Positions 25,935-35,480 are shown, counted from the stretch's first letter. The stretch is 64,000 bases of DNA from Flagellimonas alvinocaridis (GCF_004916895.1 NZ_SNTZ01000002.1:372001-436000), one strand, 5' to 3'. Numbers and translations are program-made. The notes: a model not told the origin generated them from the sequence alone.

Positions 25935-27014
25935 CTAGGAAGAAGTCTCTTTTTTTAGGTGGAAATTGATCATTAGTCCAACCACCGAATTATAGCTTTT
26001 AATACCTTCTTCTTGATTGTTCATTTTTAAAAAGGTGTTGAAAATGGATTTAAAAACCGGTTCCAACGGATTTTGATAGTGGTCCCAGAAATCCCTGAGC
26101 TCTTGGAAATTCTTTTTTACCCCTGGATGGAGTGCTGCAATGATTTGCTTTGAAGTGTGCTCATCTTTTCTGGAAAGGTCGGAGAGGCAATACCCCAAGG
26201 CATTGTGGTATGCAGCATATTTAAAATAGGGGTCATTGTTTTGAACAGTGACCAAATACCCGATAAAATTGGTGGCATCCTCGGCCGAATAACCAAGTTG
26301 ATGTCCCACTTCGTGTCCGCTTACGGTGGGCATACGAAATAAAGGGGTAATGCCATTGACTTGAGCTTCGTTGCTAAAAGGGTTCAAATACCCACCATAG
26401 CCCATGTAAGTAAGTGGGATGCTAAAAATAGAAATTTTGAGGCTGGGACTCTTGTATGCCAAGTCTGGATAGTCTTTTTTTAGTTTGATATATCCTTCCT
26501 CAGTTTTTTTGAATATCTCCTTTTTAGAATAGGGAATCTGAACTGGGTCAATACTGTCACCGGTAATTTGATGCTGATATGCATTCGCTTTCTTGGCAAA
26601 GTATTGGGTCAATTGGGTCAGCTCTTCAAGGGTGTACTCCCGTTCTATGCCCAATTTCCATGTGATGGGCTGTCGGTAGTAATTCATTCCCCAAAGCAAA
26701 TGAAAAGCAAAATAGGAGATGGAAAGTACCACACCAATATTCTTGAGAAAATGTAGCGGTTTGGATTTTATGGTTTTCCTGTGTTTATATAGATAGCGGA
26801 TGGCCAATATGCCAAGGGTCAGATAGAGTAAATCTCCCACGGAAAAAGGAATCCATCCCAAAAGAATCCTCAAAAATCTGGAAATAGGCAGATAGAGTCC
26901 ATTGCTGTAATACGTCTCAACAAAGTTGGGGTATGCTGCCATCCATTTTACCAATACAACTTGGATAGGAAGCGCAATGAGGATGTAAGTTTTTACCTTT
27001 TCTTTTTTCAACAT
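25935..27014 (-). CDS. DUF3810 membrane protein with zinc-protease-like motif
   Basis: A 359-residue protein with three or four membrane segments in the first 125 residues, then a soluble domain containing GHEVGHQLGYSAEDATNF (HEVGH at about residue 233) with a downstream acidic residue, the look of a gluzincin. The family is DUF3810, common in Flavobacteriia and without known function. It ends 59 bases before the start of the double amidohydrolase gene, and a terminator lies 10 bases upstream of its own start, so its promoter position is unclear. Confidence 0.82.
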   Translation of the reverse strand: MLKKEKVKTYILIALPIQVVLVKWMAAYPNFVETYYSNGLYLPISRFLRILLGWIPFSVGDLLYLTLGILAIRYLYKHRKTIKSKPLHFLKNIGVVLSISYFAFHLLWGMNYYRQPITWKLGIEREYTLEELTQLTQYFAKKANAYQHQITGDSIDPVQIPYSKKEIFKKTEEGYIKLKKDYPDLAYKSPSLKISIFSIPLTYMGYGGYLNPFSNEAQVNGITPLFRMPTVSGHEVGHQLGYSAEDATNFIGYLVTVQNNDPYFKYAAYHNALGYCLSDLSRKDEHTSKQIIAALHPGVKKNFQELRDFWDHYQNPLEPVFKSIFNTFLKMNNQEEGIKSYNSVVGLMINFHLKKETSS

Positions 27015-27021
27015 TTGAACA

Positions 27022-27056
27022 TAAAAAAAGCCGCACGGAAAAGTACGGCTTTTTTG
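27022..27056 (-). terminator. bidirectional Rho-independent terminator
   Basis: AAGCCG pairs with CGGCTT in a hairpin that has A-rich sequence on the left and T-rich on the right. It ends transcripts of the cyclophilin-FKBP gene (stop at 27074) and lies only a few bases before the DUF3810 start. Confidence 0.7.
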
Positions 27057-27073
27057 TGTCTTGAATATAAGGG

Positions 27074-28180
27074 TTATTGTTGGATTCCGGTTATCTCCAC
27101 ATCAAAGACCAAATCGGAATTTGGAGGAATGGGGCCACGACCTTGCGCTCCCAATCCTAGGTGAGGTGGAAGGAAAATACGGATTTTATCACCGACTTTT
27201 ATGGTAAGAAGACCCTCCCTGAAACCTGGGAATAACCTAGCTTGGGGGCTGTATTCCATAGGAACTGGGGCATAACCACCCTGATCTCTTCTTGCTGGGT
27301 TCAATTGGTTGAATTTTTCTGCTACCTCTTGCATGTTGGTGTCAAACAGGTCGCCATTGAGCAGGTACCCTGCGTAGCTCACCAAGACTTGTTGTCCTTC
27401 CTTGGGTTGCTCGCCCTCTCCTTCGGTTACGGTGTAGATCCGTAGACCGGTTGGGGTTTCTTCAGCGGCTTCTCTTTGCTGTGCAAATTCTGCGATAAGT
27501 TCTTCTTTCATCTTCTGAAAAGCAGCCTCTGCGACCTTTTCCTCTTCGAAATAGTCACCCATGATCTTATTGGCGTCAAAGTTTTTGGCCTCTTTGCCAT
27601 TGCGAACTATCTCGACCTTGTTCATCACTACGGGAACTGTGGGTCTGTCCCTAGGGTCGGTTTCCACGTTGGCTATGGAGTCTACCACCTCCATACCACT
27701 TACCACTTCCCCAAAAACGGTGTGCTTGCCATTGAGCCAAGGTGTGGCCTTGTGGGTGATGAAAAATTGGCTTCCATTGGTTTTTGGACCGGAATTGGCC
27801 ATGGAAAGTATTCCTTTTTTGGAATGGGATAAAGAATCATTGAACTCATCTTTGAACTTATACCCAGGATTTCCTCCTCCTGTTCCAGTTGGATCACCTC
27901 CTTGAATCATGAAATCTTTAATGACTCTGTGAAATGAAATACCGTCATAATACTTTTTATCTTTCAGGCTATCTGCAACAAATGGGCTGTTGCCTTCGGC
28001 CAAGGATACAAAATTGGCCACGGTCACCGGGGTTTTTTGGTATTCCAATTTAATGATGATATCGCCTTGGGTGGTCTGTATATCGGCAAAGATACCATCT
28101 CCCAAATCTGCATATTTGCTGGATTTGCATCCTAGGAAAACCATGGAAAACAAAGCGATTAAAGCTAGGGTGTGTTTCAT
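27074..28180 (-). CDS. cyclophilin-FKBP fusion peptidyl-prolyl isomerase lipoprotein
   Basis: A 368-residue lipoprotein (lipobox FLGC, C18) with two unrelated prolyl-isomerase domains. A cyclophilin domain fills about residues 28-190 ([19 protein letters not shown] and [22 protein letters not shown] are diagnostic). An FKBP domain fills about 255-368 ([46 protein letters not shown]). Such dual-family isomerases are known from some Bacteroidota and protists. It would help folding of exported proteins in the periplasm. It follows gldI by 12 bases and is third in the nrnA-gldI-ppi operon. Confidence 0.94.
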   Translation of the reverse strand: MKHTLALIALFSMVFLGCKSSKYADLGDGIFADIQTTQGDIIIKLEYQKTPVTVANFVSLAEGNSPFVADSLKDKKYYDGISFHRVIKDFMIQGGDPTGTGGGNPGYKFKDEFNDSLSHSKKGILSMANSGPKTNGSQFFITHKATPWLNGKHTVFGEVVSGMEVVDSIANVETDPRDRPTVPVVMNKVEIVRNGKEAKNFDANKIMGDYFEEEKVAEAAFQKMKEELIAEFAQQREAAEETPTGLRIYTVTEGEGEQPKEGQQVLVSYAGYLLNGDLFDTNMQEVAEKFNQLNPARRDQGGYAPVPMEYSPQARLFPGFREGLLTIKVGDKIRIFLPPHLGLGAQGRGPIPPNSDLVFDVEITGIQQ

Positions 28181-28192
28181 GTTAGGTGTAAT

Positions 28193-28738
28193 TTAATTTA
28201 GACTGTCTTTGTGAATAATGATTGTATGTAACTCTACTGACGATTTTAAAGGAGTTCTTGGTGCAATGGAGTTATTGTCTCCTTGGTAACCATAGGCTTG
28301 TAATGATGGAAAAACAAAGGTTGCTTTTTCGCTGATCTTAAGGAGCTTTACCGCATTTTGAAGCCCGGGGAACAATTGCTCTTTGTCCACTACGTATGAG
28401 GTTGGGCCAATATCTTTGGCAGTATAGATGGTGTCATTGCCCAATGTCATCAAGTTATAGGAAAACAATATTTGGTCATTGGTCTTTGGGTGATATTTGG
28501 CGGTATCATTTTTAGTCTCAAAGTAGTACCAAAAACCATTGGGACTTGCCATATAGGTGTGCAGCGTGTCTTTTGATATGATGTCTTGGATGACTTTCTC
28601 TTCTTCGGCGAGCAAGGTTCTGTTCCGTTCTACGGACTCCTTAAAAAAACTGCCCGACCTTACTTCCACGGGTCGCCGGGGCTCAGGGTTTCCACAGGCA
28701 GCGAAGAATACCAACAAAAGAATCACTATTATCCTCAT
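28193..28738 (-). CDS. gldI: gliding motility lipoprotein GldI (FKBP-type isomerase)
   Basis: A 181-residue lipoprotein (lipobox FAAC, C15) with a C-terminal FKBP-like domain (about residues 80-178: ILFSYNLMTLGNDTIY, LFPGLQNAVKLLKISEKATFVFP, YGYQGD, LKSSVELHTI). GldI is a gliding protein of Flavobacteriia, probably a periplasmic chaperone for gliding/T9SS components. It overlaps the end of nrnA by four bases (ATGA) and precedes the fusion isomerase, so two isomerase lipoproteins are made together. Confidence 0.9.
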   Translation of the reverse strand: MRIIVILLLVFFAACGNPEPRRPVEVRSGSFFKESVERNRTLLAEEEKVIQDIISKDTLHTYMASPNGFWYYFETKNDTAKYHPKTNDQILFSYNLMTLGNDTIYTAKDIGPTSYVVDKEQLFPGLQNAVKLLKISEKATFVFPSLQAYGYQGDNNSIAPRTPLKSSVELHTIIIHKDSLN

Positions 28739-29751
28739 GGATTTAATTGGCTTTTATAGGTTGTTAGGATTTCATTGAATCGCTTCAAGGTTTCTTCCAT
28801 TGAAAGCTCGCTTTTCCCTCCAGCGGCATTGTCGTGTCCTCCGCCGCTAAAATGTTTTCGGGCAAACTCATTTACGGAAAACTCGCCAATGGACCTCAAG
28901 GATATTTTAATAATCCCTTCATCCTTGTTTTCAATAAAAATCAACGCAAAAATAATCCCTTCCAAAGTAAGCCCGTAATTCACAAAGCCTTCGGTGTCTC
29001 CCTTTTTAAAATCATTGGCATCCAGTTCCTCTTGGCTAAGGGTGATATATGCCGTTTTGTATTCGGGTAGGATGACCATATTGCTCAAAGCCACTCCCAG
29101 CAAATGTAAGCGGGAAGGCGAATTGGTATCAAAAACCTGTCTATGGATTTCCATATTGTCCGCACCCCGATCAATAAGGTCCGCTACTACCCTATGGGTT
29201 TTGCTAGAGGTAGATCGGTATTTGAACGATCCGGTGTCTGTCATTATTCCGGTGTACAGGTTGGTGGCGATAGCGGCCGTAATACGATCGGTTTCCCCTA
29301 AAAGATCAATGAAATTATATACCATTTCACAAGTGGAACTCATATTCACATCGGAATAGGTTACCTTGGCATAATCACTGGGTTGTTGGTGATGGTCGAT
29401 CATAATGAAATCGGCTTGCTTCTCTTTTAGCACGGATTCCATTTGTCCCGTGCGGGAAAAATCGTTGAAATCCAGTGTAAAAATAACCGAGGCTTCATCC
29501 AATAATTTTTGGGCCTCTCCATTGTCCCATTCAAAATTTACAACAGATTCGTTTCCTGGCATCCACTTTAAGAATTTAGGATAATCGTTGGGTGCAATTA
29601 CATGGACGGTCTGCCCTATGGATTTTAAAAATCCCCATAAGCCCAAGCATGCTCCCATGGCATCTCCATCGGGGTTTTTGTGGGGGATGATAACAATTTT
29701 TTGGGGCTGCGAAAGAATAGACTTAACCGCTGAGATGTCCTCTAAATTCAT
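28735..29751 (-). CDS. nrnA: DHH phosphoesterase, NrnA-type oligoribonuclease/pAp phosphatase
   Basis: A 338-residue DHH-DHHA1 protein. Metal-binding motifs are PHKNPDGDAMGA (about residue 25), TLDFNDFSR (about 82), MIDHHQQP (DHH, about 107) and the substrate-binding SGGGHDNAAGG in DHHA1 (about 310). NrnA degrades short RNAs and 3'-phosphoadenosine 5'-phosphate. The start is ATG 29751; the open frame upstream runs over the divergent phoD gene and is not coding. A -7 box ends 6 bases upstream, so the message may be leaderless. First gene of nrnA-gldI-ppi. Confidence 0.9.
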   Translation of the reverse strand: MNLEDISAVKSILSQPQKIVIIPHKNPDGDAMGACLGLWGFLKSIGQTVHVIAPNDYPKFLKWMPGNESVVNFEWDNGEAQKLLDEASVIFTLDFNDFSRTGQMESVLKEKQADFIMIDHHQQPSDYAKVTYSDVNMSSTCEMVYNFIDLLGETDRITAAIATNLYTGIMTDTGSFKYRSTSSKTHRVVADLIDRGADNMEIHRQVFDTNSPSRLHLLGVALSNMVILPEYKTAYITLSQEELDANDFKKGDTEGFVNYGLTLEGIIFALIFIENKDEGIIKISLRSIGEFSVNEFARKHFSGGGHDNAAGGKSELSMEETLKRFNEILTTYKSQLNP

Positions 29752-29756
29752 GCGGC

Positions 29757-29764
29757 CAAAGATA
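29757..29764 (-). promoter_or_regulatory. -7 element directly upstream of nrnA
   Basis: The minus strand reads TATCTTTG, ending 5 bases before ATG 29751. Initiation would fall at or next to the start codon. No -33 box. Confidence 0.4.
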
Positions 29765-29798
29765 CAATAATATAATATAGAGGTAACTGGATAAGCTC

Positions 29799-29806
29799 TA
29801 TTTTTG
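29799..29806 (+). promoter_or_regulatory. -7 element for the phoD-like gene
   Basis: TATTTTTG ends 20 bases before ATG 29827, giving a leader of about 16 bases. It is back to back with the nrnA -7 box, 34 bases apart. Confidence 0.45.
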
Positions 29807-29826
29807 TTCAAAATCAAATTGATTAC

Positions 29827-30840
29827 ATGAAGTATACCCTTCTCATATTTAGTGCTACCATTTTCTTTTTTGGCTGCAAAAGAAACCCCAATAAAGCGGA
29901 TGCCATATTTGTGGTCGCTTTTGGTTCTTGTAACATACCCCAGGAGCCCAACCCATTTTGGGATGATATTCTGAACGAAAACCCCAATGTTTGGATTTGG
30001 GGTGGTGACATTGTTTATGCCGATACGGACAATATGGAGAGACTCAGGGCTATATATGCCATGCAAGACAGTGTACAGGGTTATGCCCAACTGAAGTCAA
30101 AGGTCCCTGTTATTGGTACATGGGATGATCACGATTTCGGAGTGAACGATGGTGGGGAGGAGTTTATGGCGAAGAGTGAAAGCCAACAAGTGTTTCTGGA
30201 TTTTATGGGTGTGCCCAAGAATAGCCCTAGAAGGAGTAGGAAGGGTGTGTATGCTGTTCACAACTACGAAACAGCAAAGGGCAAAGTGAAAGTTCTGGTG
30301 CTGGATACCCGCTATTTCCGAAGTGCCTTGGTGAAGGATACCGTTTCGGAAAAGAGATATAAGCCCAATTTGGTAGATGAAGCAACGGTTTTGGGTGCCG
30401 AACAATGGCAATGGCTGCGACATGAGCTTCATCAATCTGATGCTGATTTTAATTTGATTGTTTCCAGTATCCAGTTTTTATCAAGGGAACATGGATTTGA
30501 GACTTGGGGCAATTTTCCGAAGGAGGTAGAAAAGCTTGAAAAACTCATTGCTGAATCAAAAGCTAAAGGCGTAATAATATTGTCAGGTGACCGACATATT
30601 TCTGAATTTTCCCGGAAATCCGTTCCTAATTTGAAATATCCCTTGGTAGATTTTACGAGTAGCGGGTTAACACACTCTTATTCCAGCTTTACAGGAGAGT
30701 CTAATCCATATAGGGTGGGTGATGTGGTTTCCCGTACCAGCTATGGCATCCTTATGCTAAACCTTAAAAGCAAAGAAGTACATTTTAAGATAATGGGGGA
30801 AGATGGCACTGTGCTTCAGGAACTAAAACAAACCTATTAA
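29827..30840 (+). CDS. PhoD-like alkaline phosphatase lipoprotein
   Basis: A 337-residue lipoprotein (lipobox FFGC, C17) of the PhoD-like metallophosphatase family. Metal-site motifs are FGSCN (about residue 33), GGDIVYADT (about 59), GTWDDHDFGVNDGG (about 97) and LSGDRHISEF (about 252). PhoD enzymes split phosphodiesters or monoesters outside the cytoplasm. Members without a Pho box are common in this group, and no phosphate-control site was seen here. It diverges from nrnA and is followed 49 bases later by ndk, which has its own promoter. Confidence 0.93.
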   Translation: MKYTLLIFSATIFFFGCKRNPNKADAIFVVAFGSCNIPQEPNPFWDDILNENPNVWIWGGDIVYADTDNMERLRAIYAMQDSVQGYAQLKSKVPVIGTWDDHDFGVNDGGEEFMAKSESQQVFLDFMGVPKNSPRRSRKGVYAVHNYETAKGKVKVLVLDTRYFRSALVKDTVSEKRYKPNLVDEATVLGAEQWQWLRHELHQSDADFNLIVSSIQFLSREHGFETWGNFPKEVEKLEKLIAESKAKGVIILSGDRHISEFSRKSVPNLKYPLVDFTSSGLTHSYSSFTGESNPYRVGDVVSRTSYGILMLNLKSKEVHFKIMGEDGTVLQELKQTY

Positions 30841-30843
30841 GCC

Positions 30844-30873
30844 TTGCTCGTTGGTTTAAAAACCGTAAGTTTG
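30844..30873 (+). promoter_or_regulatory. Bacteroidota promoter for ndk
   Basis: TTG at 30844-30846, a 19-base spacer and TAAGTTTG at 30866-30873. The ATG follows 16 bases later. One of the best promoter matches in the window. Confidence 0.65.
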
Positions 30874-30889
30874 CGCAAAATTTTAAAAA

Positions 30890-31309
30890 ATGACTGGAAA
30901 TAGAACATTTACCATGATTAAGCCAGATGCGGTTGAAAATGGCCACATAGGTGCAATTTTGGAAAAAATAACGGCTGCTGGATTTAAGATTGTAGCCATG
31001 AAATACACCCAATTGAGCCGAAGGGATGCCCAAGAGTTCTACGCTATCCACAAGGAGCGTCCATTTTTTGGAGAGTTGGTGGAATTTATGACCAGAGGCC
31101 CCATTGTTGCTGCTATCTTGGAAAAGGATAATGCGGTGGATGATTTCCGTGCATTGATTGGTGCTACCAATCCAGCTGAAGCTGCGGAAGGTACTATCCG
31201 AAAGTTGTATGCAACCAGTATTGGGGAAAATGCCGTACACGGTTCTGATAGTGATGAAAATGCCGCTATTGAAGGGGGTTTTCACTTTTCGGGACGAGAG
31301 GTGTTTTAA
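30890..31309 (+). CDS. ndk: nucleoside-diphosphate kinase
   Basis: A 139-residue enzyme that moves the terminal phosphate of ATP to other (d)NDPs. The start [16 protein letters not shown] and the phospho-His motif [12 protein letters not shown] (active His at about residue 116) are intact. Length is normal. It has its own -33/-7 promoter and a strong terminator, so it is a one-gene unit. Confidence 0.97.
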   Translation: MTGNRTFTMIKPDAVENGHIGAILEKITAAGFKIVAMKYTQLSRRDAQEFYAIHKERPFFGELVEFMTRGPIVAAILEKDNAVDDFRALIGATNPAEAAEGTIRKLYATSIGENAVHGSDSDENAAIEGGFHFSGREVF

Positions 31310-31330
31310 CCCAAACGTTCTCTAATATAA

Positions 31331-31362
31331 TAAAAAAACCACCGGAATCCGGTGGTTTTTTT
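31331..31362 (+). terminator. bidirectional Rho-independent terminator between ndk and the DUF285 gene
   Basis: A 9-bp stem (ACCACCGGA / TCCGGTGGT) with almost no loop, an A7 tract before and a T7 tract after. It serves convergent transcripts from both sides. Confidence 0.9.
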
Positions 31363-31384
31363 GTGGCTTCACAACACTTCTAAA

Positions 31385-33502
31385 TTAAAAACAAGGCACT
31401 GCATTATCGCCGCTAATGTTCATTCCCTTATCATTTAAGGTTTGTCTGGCTGCATTCACTTCTGGCACATCACAGTATTGTAATCCTGTCGCGGTCAAAC
31501 TTGGAGCTTGTATATTTTGAGCAGACCATCCTATCAAGGTGCCATCATAGGCAAACGTGGAAAGTCCAGAATTACTCAACATAAAGGCCATCGAGGTTAC
31601 ATTTTCAATGTTCCAGTCTCCTAAATCTCTATTAAATAAGGTGGCGTCATTGAACATGCTCATCATTGTGGTCACCTGGCTTGTATCCCATCCTGTAATA
31701 TCTCCATTAAATGCACTTCCATTATCCGCTCCTTGGAACATGGCTCGCATGGTGGTTACTTTACCTGTATTCCAATCGGAAATATTGCCATTGAAAGCTA
31801 TCGCATTGTTAAACATGTTCTCCATGTCAGTTACATTCTCAACGTTCCATGCACTTAAATCTAAACTGGTATTCAAGTCCTGATTAAAAGAAGTGGCATT
31901 GGAAAACATGGCATTCATGTTGATGACACTTTCGGTGTTCCAATTACCGATATCTTGGTTGAAAGAAGTAGCAGTGTCGAACATTGCCTCCATGGTTTCA
32001 ACAAGACCGGTATCCCAAGAGCCTATATTCCCGTTAAAGGCAATTGCACCGATGAAAGTGCGTTCCATATTGGTGACTTTGCTGGTGTCCCAGTTTAAAT
32101 CTTGATTAAAAACAATAGCATCACTGAACATGCTTTCTATGCTGGCAAGTTCCGTGGTCGTCCACCCACCAATGGCACCGTTAAAACTGCTTGCGCCGTC
32201 AAACATACGGGCCATGGTAGTTACTTTTTCCACATTCCACGAGCTAATATTGCCGTTAAACGCCGAGGCGCCACTGAACATATAGCTCATATCCGATACA
32301 TTGCCAACATTCCAATTGTCAAGGTCGCTATTGAAGGAATTTGCATTGCTAAACATCCCAGCCATGGAGATGGCTTTGCTTACGTCCCAATTATTTAGGT
32401 TGCCATTAAAGTTGGTAGCACCTGCAAAAGCATCATCATATATAGTGACTTGACTTAGGTTAGGGGTATCCGTGACATTATAATTTTTTAGGCTAATACA
32501 GTCAAAGAATGCCTTTTCCATGGACTGCCATACGGTGGTTCCCCATTGCTCTATGCCCACCAATCGGTGTTTGGTTGACGAATTTGACATTTTGATGGCA
32601 AGGAAAGCACCCATTATGGCAACGGTATAGTCTCCGGGTGCCTCATAGGAATGTGTCAGGTCGGCATTGGAAATTACCACTTCGGTATGCCCATCCCCCC
32701 AATCAATCTCAAAATCGTAATCGTTGTATGCTTGATTCAACCCAATTTCTATGTCCAGACCACCATTTACTACGGACCAAGTAGTCACAAAAGAACGGGG
32801 GTCATCGGCCAGTTTACCATCATCGGTTACATTGATCGTCACTTGGATAGTGGTGGTTGTATTGCCGTCTGTTACTCCTACCGTGATGATATGTTGTTCA
32901 GAAGTTTCAAAATCCAAATTTTTACCCTCAGCAACACTTAGAGAACCTTGTGGGGTAATGGCGAAAAGTTCATTGTCGTTTTCTGTTATCAAGAATTCTA
33001 GTGGGTCCGATTCTGGATCATTAGCGGTCAACGTGCCAAAGACTACACCACTGCCTATGTTTTCATCGACCTGATACACATAGGAAGCTTCATTAAAACT
33101 TGGTGTACCATTGTTTTCATCAACCTCGGTTACATTGATAGTTATGTTTGCTTTGGCGCTATCCTCACCGTCACTGACACTGACACTAATTATGTGTTGG
33201 GATTTAGTGGCAAAATCAAGCGATTTTCCGTTGGCTAAGCTCAAGGAACCTGTTTTGGTAATTTCGAACAAGGCATCGCTGTTGGCAGAAATACTGAACT
33301 CCAAGGTATCCTCTTCATCGGCATCGGTGGCCTTAATGGTTCCTATGACGTAAACATCGTCAATGTTTTCAGGGACATTGAATGTTTTTGGGTCCGTAAT
33401 TACTGGAGTGTTGTTGTTACTTATATCGGGACCATCGTCTTTACTGCACGATATTATGGCAAGTGCGAGAAGACTTGCGTAAAATAGATTTTTCAATTTC
33501 AT
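31385..33502 (-). CDS. cadherin/PKD/DUF285 (BspA-like) surface lipoprotein
   Basis: A 705-residue lipoprotein (lipobox IISC, C19). In order: two cadherin-like repeats (about 37-127 and 132-226, each ending TINVTE or TINVTD), a PKD-like strand pattern (FEIDWGDGH, YEAPGDYTVAI, about 262-298), then eleven 24-residue BspA/DUF285 repeats (about 364-650; consensus FNxDLxxWxxxxVTxMxxMF), and a cysteine-containing cap. DUF285 arrays are surface adhesins or ligand-binding modules in other bacteria. There is no T9SS tail, so anchoring is by lipid. It is a single-gene unit, with no promoter match seen in the 116 bases upstream. Confidence 0.92.
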   Translation of the reverse strand: MKLKNLFYASLLALAIISCSKDDGPDISNNNTPVITDPKTFNVPENIDDVYVIGTIKATDADEEDTLEFSISANSDALFEITKTGSLSLANGKSLDFATKSQHIISVSVSDGEDSAKANITINVTEVDENNGTPSFNEASYVYQVDENIGSGVVFGTLTANDPESDPLEFLITENDNELFAITPQGSLSVAEGKNLDFETSEQHIITVGVTDGNTTTTIQVTINVTDDGKLADDPRSFVTTWSVVNGGLDIEIGLNQAYNDYDFEIDWGDGHTEVVISNADLTHSYEAPGDYTVAIMGAFLAIKMSNSSTKHRLVGIEQWGTTVWQSMEKAFFDCISLKNYNVTDTPNLSQVTIYDDAFAGATNFNGNLNNWDVSKAISMAGMFSNANSFNSDLDNWNVGNVSDMSYMFSGASAFNGNISSWNVEKVTTMARMFDGASSFNGAIGGWTTTELASIESMFSDAIVFNQDLNWDTSKVTNMERTFIGAIAFNGNIGSWDTGLVETMEAMFDTATSFNQDIGNWNTESVINMNAMFSNATSFNQDLNTSLDLSAWNVENVTDMENMFNNAIAFNGNISDWNTGKVTTMRAMFQGADNGSAFNGDITGWDTSQVTTMMSMFNDATLFNRDLGDWNIENVTSMAFMLSNSGLSTFAYDGTLIGWSAQNIQAPSLTATGLQYCDVPEVNAARQTLNDKGMNISGDNAVPCF
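31550..32413 (-). repeat. eleven tandem DUF285 coding repeats
   Basis: About 72 bases per unit, encoding the pattern FN-x-D/N-L/I-x2-W with a downstream MF and an Ala-rich end. Units differ in sequence, so it is an old, diverged array. One unit (the eighth) carries a five-residue insertion, and the fifth is one residue shorter. Confidence 0.85.
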
Positions 33503-33618
33503 GCTACTGGGTTTATTGTTTTACCGTGCCAATGTCCAGTTTTATGATGTAACTCTATGTAATGAATTGATGGATGCCTTGTATGAATTGACGGATGATG
33601 GAAATTAGGTGGGGCATT

Positions 33619-33915
33619 TTACCGCAACACCAACTTTTTTACCAGTTCCTTCCCTAGTTCTTCATTGATCATAGCAATGATCTTGCTTTTTCCAAGACTC
33701 AGTTCTTCACGGAGTACCGAAGAGGATAGGGATACAAAGAGGGTCTCGTTTTTGAGTTCCACCAAGGTGGTATAATTGTTTACCCCGTTGCCCATTAATC
33801 TGTTCCAAGCTTCGCGGGCATCTACCTTGTCCATACCCTTTTGGAGCTTATTTTCCTTGATGAACTCGTTCAACGCTTCGCTAAGGGGCAGATGGGAATT
33901 GTGTCTCTTGGCCAT
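33619..33915 (-). CDS. DUF721 (DciA-like) protein
   Basis: A 98-residue DUF721 protein with the family pattern (AREAWNRLMGNGVNNYTTLVELKNETLFVSLSSSVLREELSLGKSKII). DciA-type DUF721 proteins load or help the replicative helicase DnaB in many bacteria; short Bacteroidota forms are less studied. It is the last gene of recF - lipocalin - DUF721, and its ATG shares one base with the stop of the gene before it (TAATG). A replication role fits its linkage to recF. Confidence 0.85.
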   Translation of the reverse strand: MAKRHNSHLPLSEALNEFIKENKLQKGMDKVDAREAWNRLMGNGVNNYTTLVELKNETLFVSLSSSVLREELSLGKSKIIAMINEELGKELVKKLVLR

Positions 33916-34337
33916 TATTTTGGAATTTTAATGGGTTCAAAGCGTTTGTAGGAGTAGGTGACACCTTCTGCGTTCATTACGGAAAAGTTGGTGGAATCTA
34001 TCTGCACCAATGTTTCTTCCCAATCGCTAAATTCACTGGAATAACTTAAGATAAAGAAGGCGTCCACTTGGGTTACGGTTAATTGTTCCACATCATGAGA
34101 GGTTTTGTAGGTGCCATCAAAACGAGGCTGCATTTTTTTACGAAAACCTTTGCCATTTTCCAGTTGGATGAAATCTATGGTGGGGTTGACCTTGTATGTT
34201 TTTTTGGAACCGTCTGGAAACCCCACTTCGGAAATCTCCCAATACCCGTTCAGATACTGTAGATTTTCTTTGGGAATGGAGGCTTCCTTGCATCCCCAGG
34301 CCATCAAAATTGAGAGAAAAAAAAGAATCCGAGACAT
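33915..34337 (-). CDS. lipocalin-like lipoprotein
   Basis: A 140-residue lipoprotein (lipobox AWGC, C16) with the opening pattern YLNGYWEISEVGFPDGS and alternating strands of a small beta barrel, as in lipocalin-like domain proteins of Bacteroidota. The ligand is unknown. It lies 1 base after recF and shares a base with the DUF721 start, so it is tied to both by translation though a functional link is not apparent. Confidence 0.78.
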   Translation of the reverse strand: MSRILFFLSILMAWGCKEASIPKENLQYLNGYWEISEVGFPDGSKKTYKVNPTIDFIQLENGKGFRKKMQPRFDGTYKTSHDVEQLTVTQVDAFFILSYSSEFSDWEETLVQIDSTNFSVMNAEGVTYSYKRFEPIKIPK

Positions 34338-34338
34338 A

Positions 34339-35418
34339 CTACAAGGTAAAGATTTTATAGCTCTGATGAATGGTCTTGACTACATTTTCTGTTCGTTCCG
34401 CATGGGTGTCACTGATAAAAATCTGTCCAAAATTATCATCCTTTACAAGACCCACGATATGGGAAACCCGGTTTTCGTCCAGCTTATCAAAAATATCATC
34501 CAACAGCAGAATGGGAGTGGTGCTGGCCTGCTCCTTGATAAAATGGAACTGGGCCAATTTTAAGGCGATCAAAAAAGATTTTTGCTGACCTTGACTGCCA
34601 AATTTCTTGATGGGATGTCCGCCAATCATAAAATTCAAGTCGTCTTTATGGATGCCCACGCTGGTATATTGTAGGGCTCGGTCCTTATCAATACTCCTTT
34701 CCAATAGATTCAAGAGGTTTCCTTCGGAAAGTTGACTTTCGTAGGAAAGTGTGATCTGTTCGTCTTTTTCAGAAATATGGGCGTATTGTTTTTGGAATAT
34801 TGGGATAAGAGAGTCAATGAAATCAACCCGTTTTTTATGAATCTCCGTCCCTAAATTGTGCAATTGTTCATTGTAGATGGCCAAAGTGTTGGGGTCAAAG
34901 GTGTGGTTGGCCACAAAATATTTCAGCAAAGAATTCCGCTGCACCAATACCTTGTTGTATTTGATAAGGGTCTGTAGATAGGCCTTATCCGATTGTGAAA
35001 TCACCCCGTCCATGAATTTCCTTCGGGTTTCACTGCCCTCAAGAATAAGGTCTCGGTCCGAAGGCGATATGATTACCAAGGGCAAAAAGCCAATGTGTTC
35101 CGAAAACTTCTCATAGGCCTTTCCGTTGCGTTTGATGATTTTTTTGGACCCTTTTTTAAAGCTGCAGATAATTTTTTCGGTCCGACCTTCCTTTTCAAAT
35201 TCCCCGTCCACTACAAAAAAATCCGTATCGTGTTTAATGTTCTGGGTGGCCACCGGATTAAAATAGCTTTTTCCAAAGCAAAGGTGGTAAATGGCGTCCA
35301 GAATATTGGTTTTTCCCACTCCGTTATCGCCCACAAGACAATTGATTACAGGGTCGAATTCCAAGGTTTTGGAATCGAAGTTTTTGTAATTCACTAAGGA
35401 TAAATGTCTTAAAAACAT
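34339..35418 (-). CDS. recF: DNA replication/repair protein RecF
   Basis: A 359-residue SMC-like ATPase that helps RecOR load RecA at gaps. Walker [10 protein letters not shown] (about residues 30-38), the ABC signature [18 protein letters not shown] (about 267) and Walker [15 protein letters not shown] (about 297) are intact. ATG 35418 is chosen; the frame stays open upstream but the family begins [15 protein letters not shown] -7 box lies at 35473-35480. The neighbouring plus-strand TPR gene diverges. Confidence 0.94.
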   Translation of the reverse strand: MFLRHLSLVNYKNFDSKTLEFDPVINCLVGDNGVGKTNILDAIYHLCFGKSYFNPVATQNIKHDTDFFVVDGEFEKEGRTEKIICSFKKGSKKIIKRNGKAYEKFSEHIGFLPLVIISPSDRDLILEGSETRRKFMDGVISQSDKAYLQTLIKYNKVLVQRNSLLKYFVANHTFDPNTLAIYNEQLHNLGTEIHKKRVDFIDSLIPIFQKQYAHISEKDEQITLSYESQLSEGNLLNLLERSIDKDRALQYTSVGIHKDDLNFMIGGHPIKKFGSQGQQKSFLIALKLAQFHFIKEQASTTPILLLDDIFDKLDENRVSHIVGLVKDDNFGQIFISDTHAERTENVVKTIHQSYKIFTL

Positions 35419-35472
35419 AAAACTTTTAGGGGCCAAAAGGGTTTTGCGATTTTGAGGACTGGTTAAAGATTC

Positions 35473-35480
35473 CAAAAATA
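35473..35480 (-). promoter_or_regulatory. possible -7 element for recF
   Basis: The minus strand reads TATTTTTG, 55 bases before ATG 35418. No convincing -33 box. Confidence 0.3.

Noticed and set aside
29752..30090. N-terminal extension of nrnA by 113 codons
   Set aside because: It runs antisense through the signal peptide and core of the phoD-like gene and shows no family similarity; the NrnA fold starts at ATG 29751.
31550..32413. CRISPR-like regular repeats
   Set aside because: The periodicity of about 72 bases is explained by coding DUF285 repeats; units are diverged, with no constant repeat and unique spacers.
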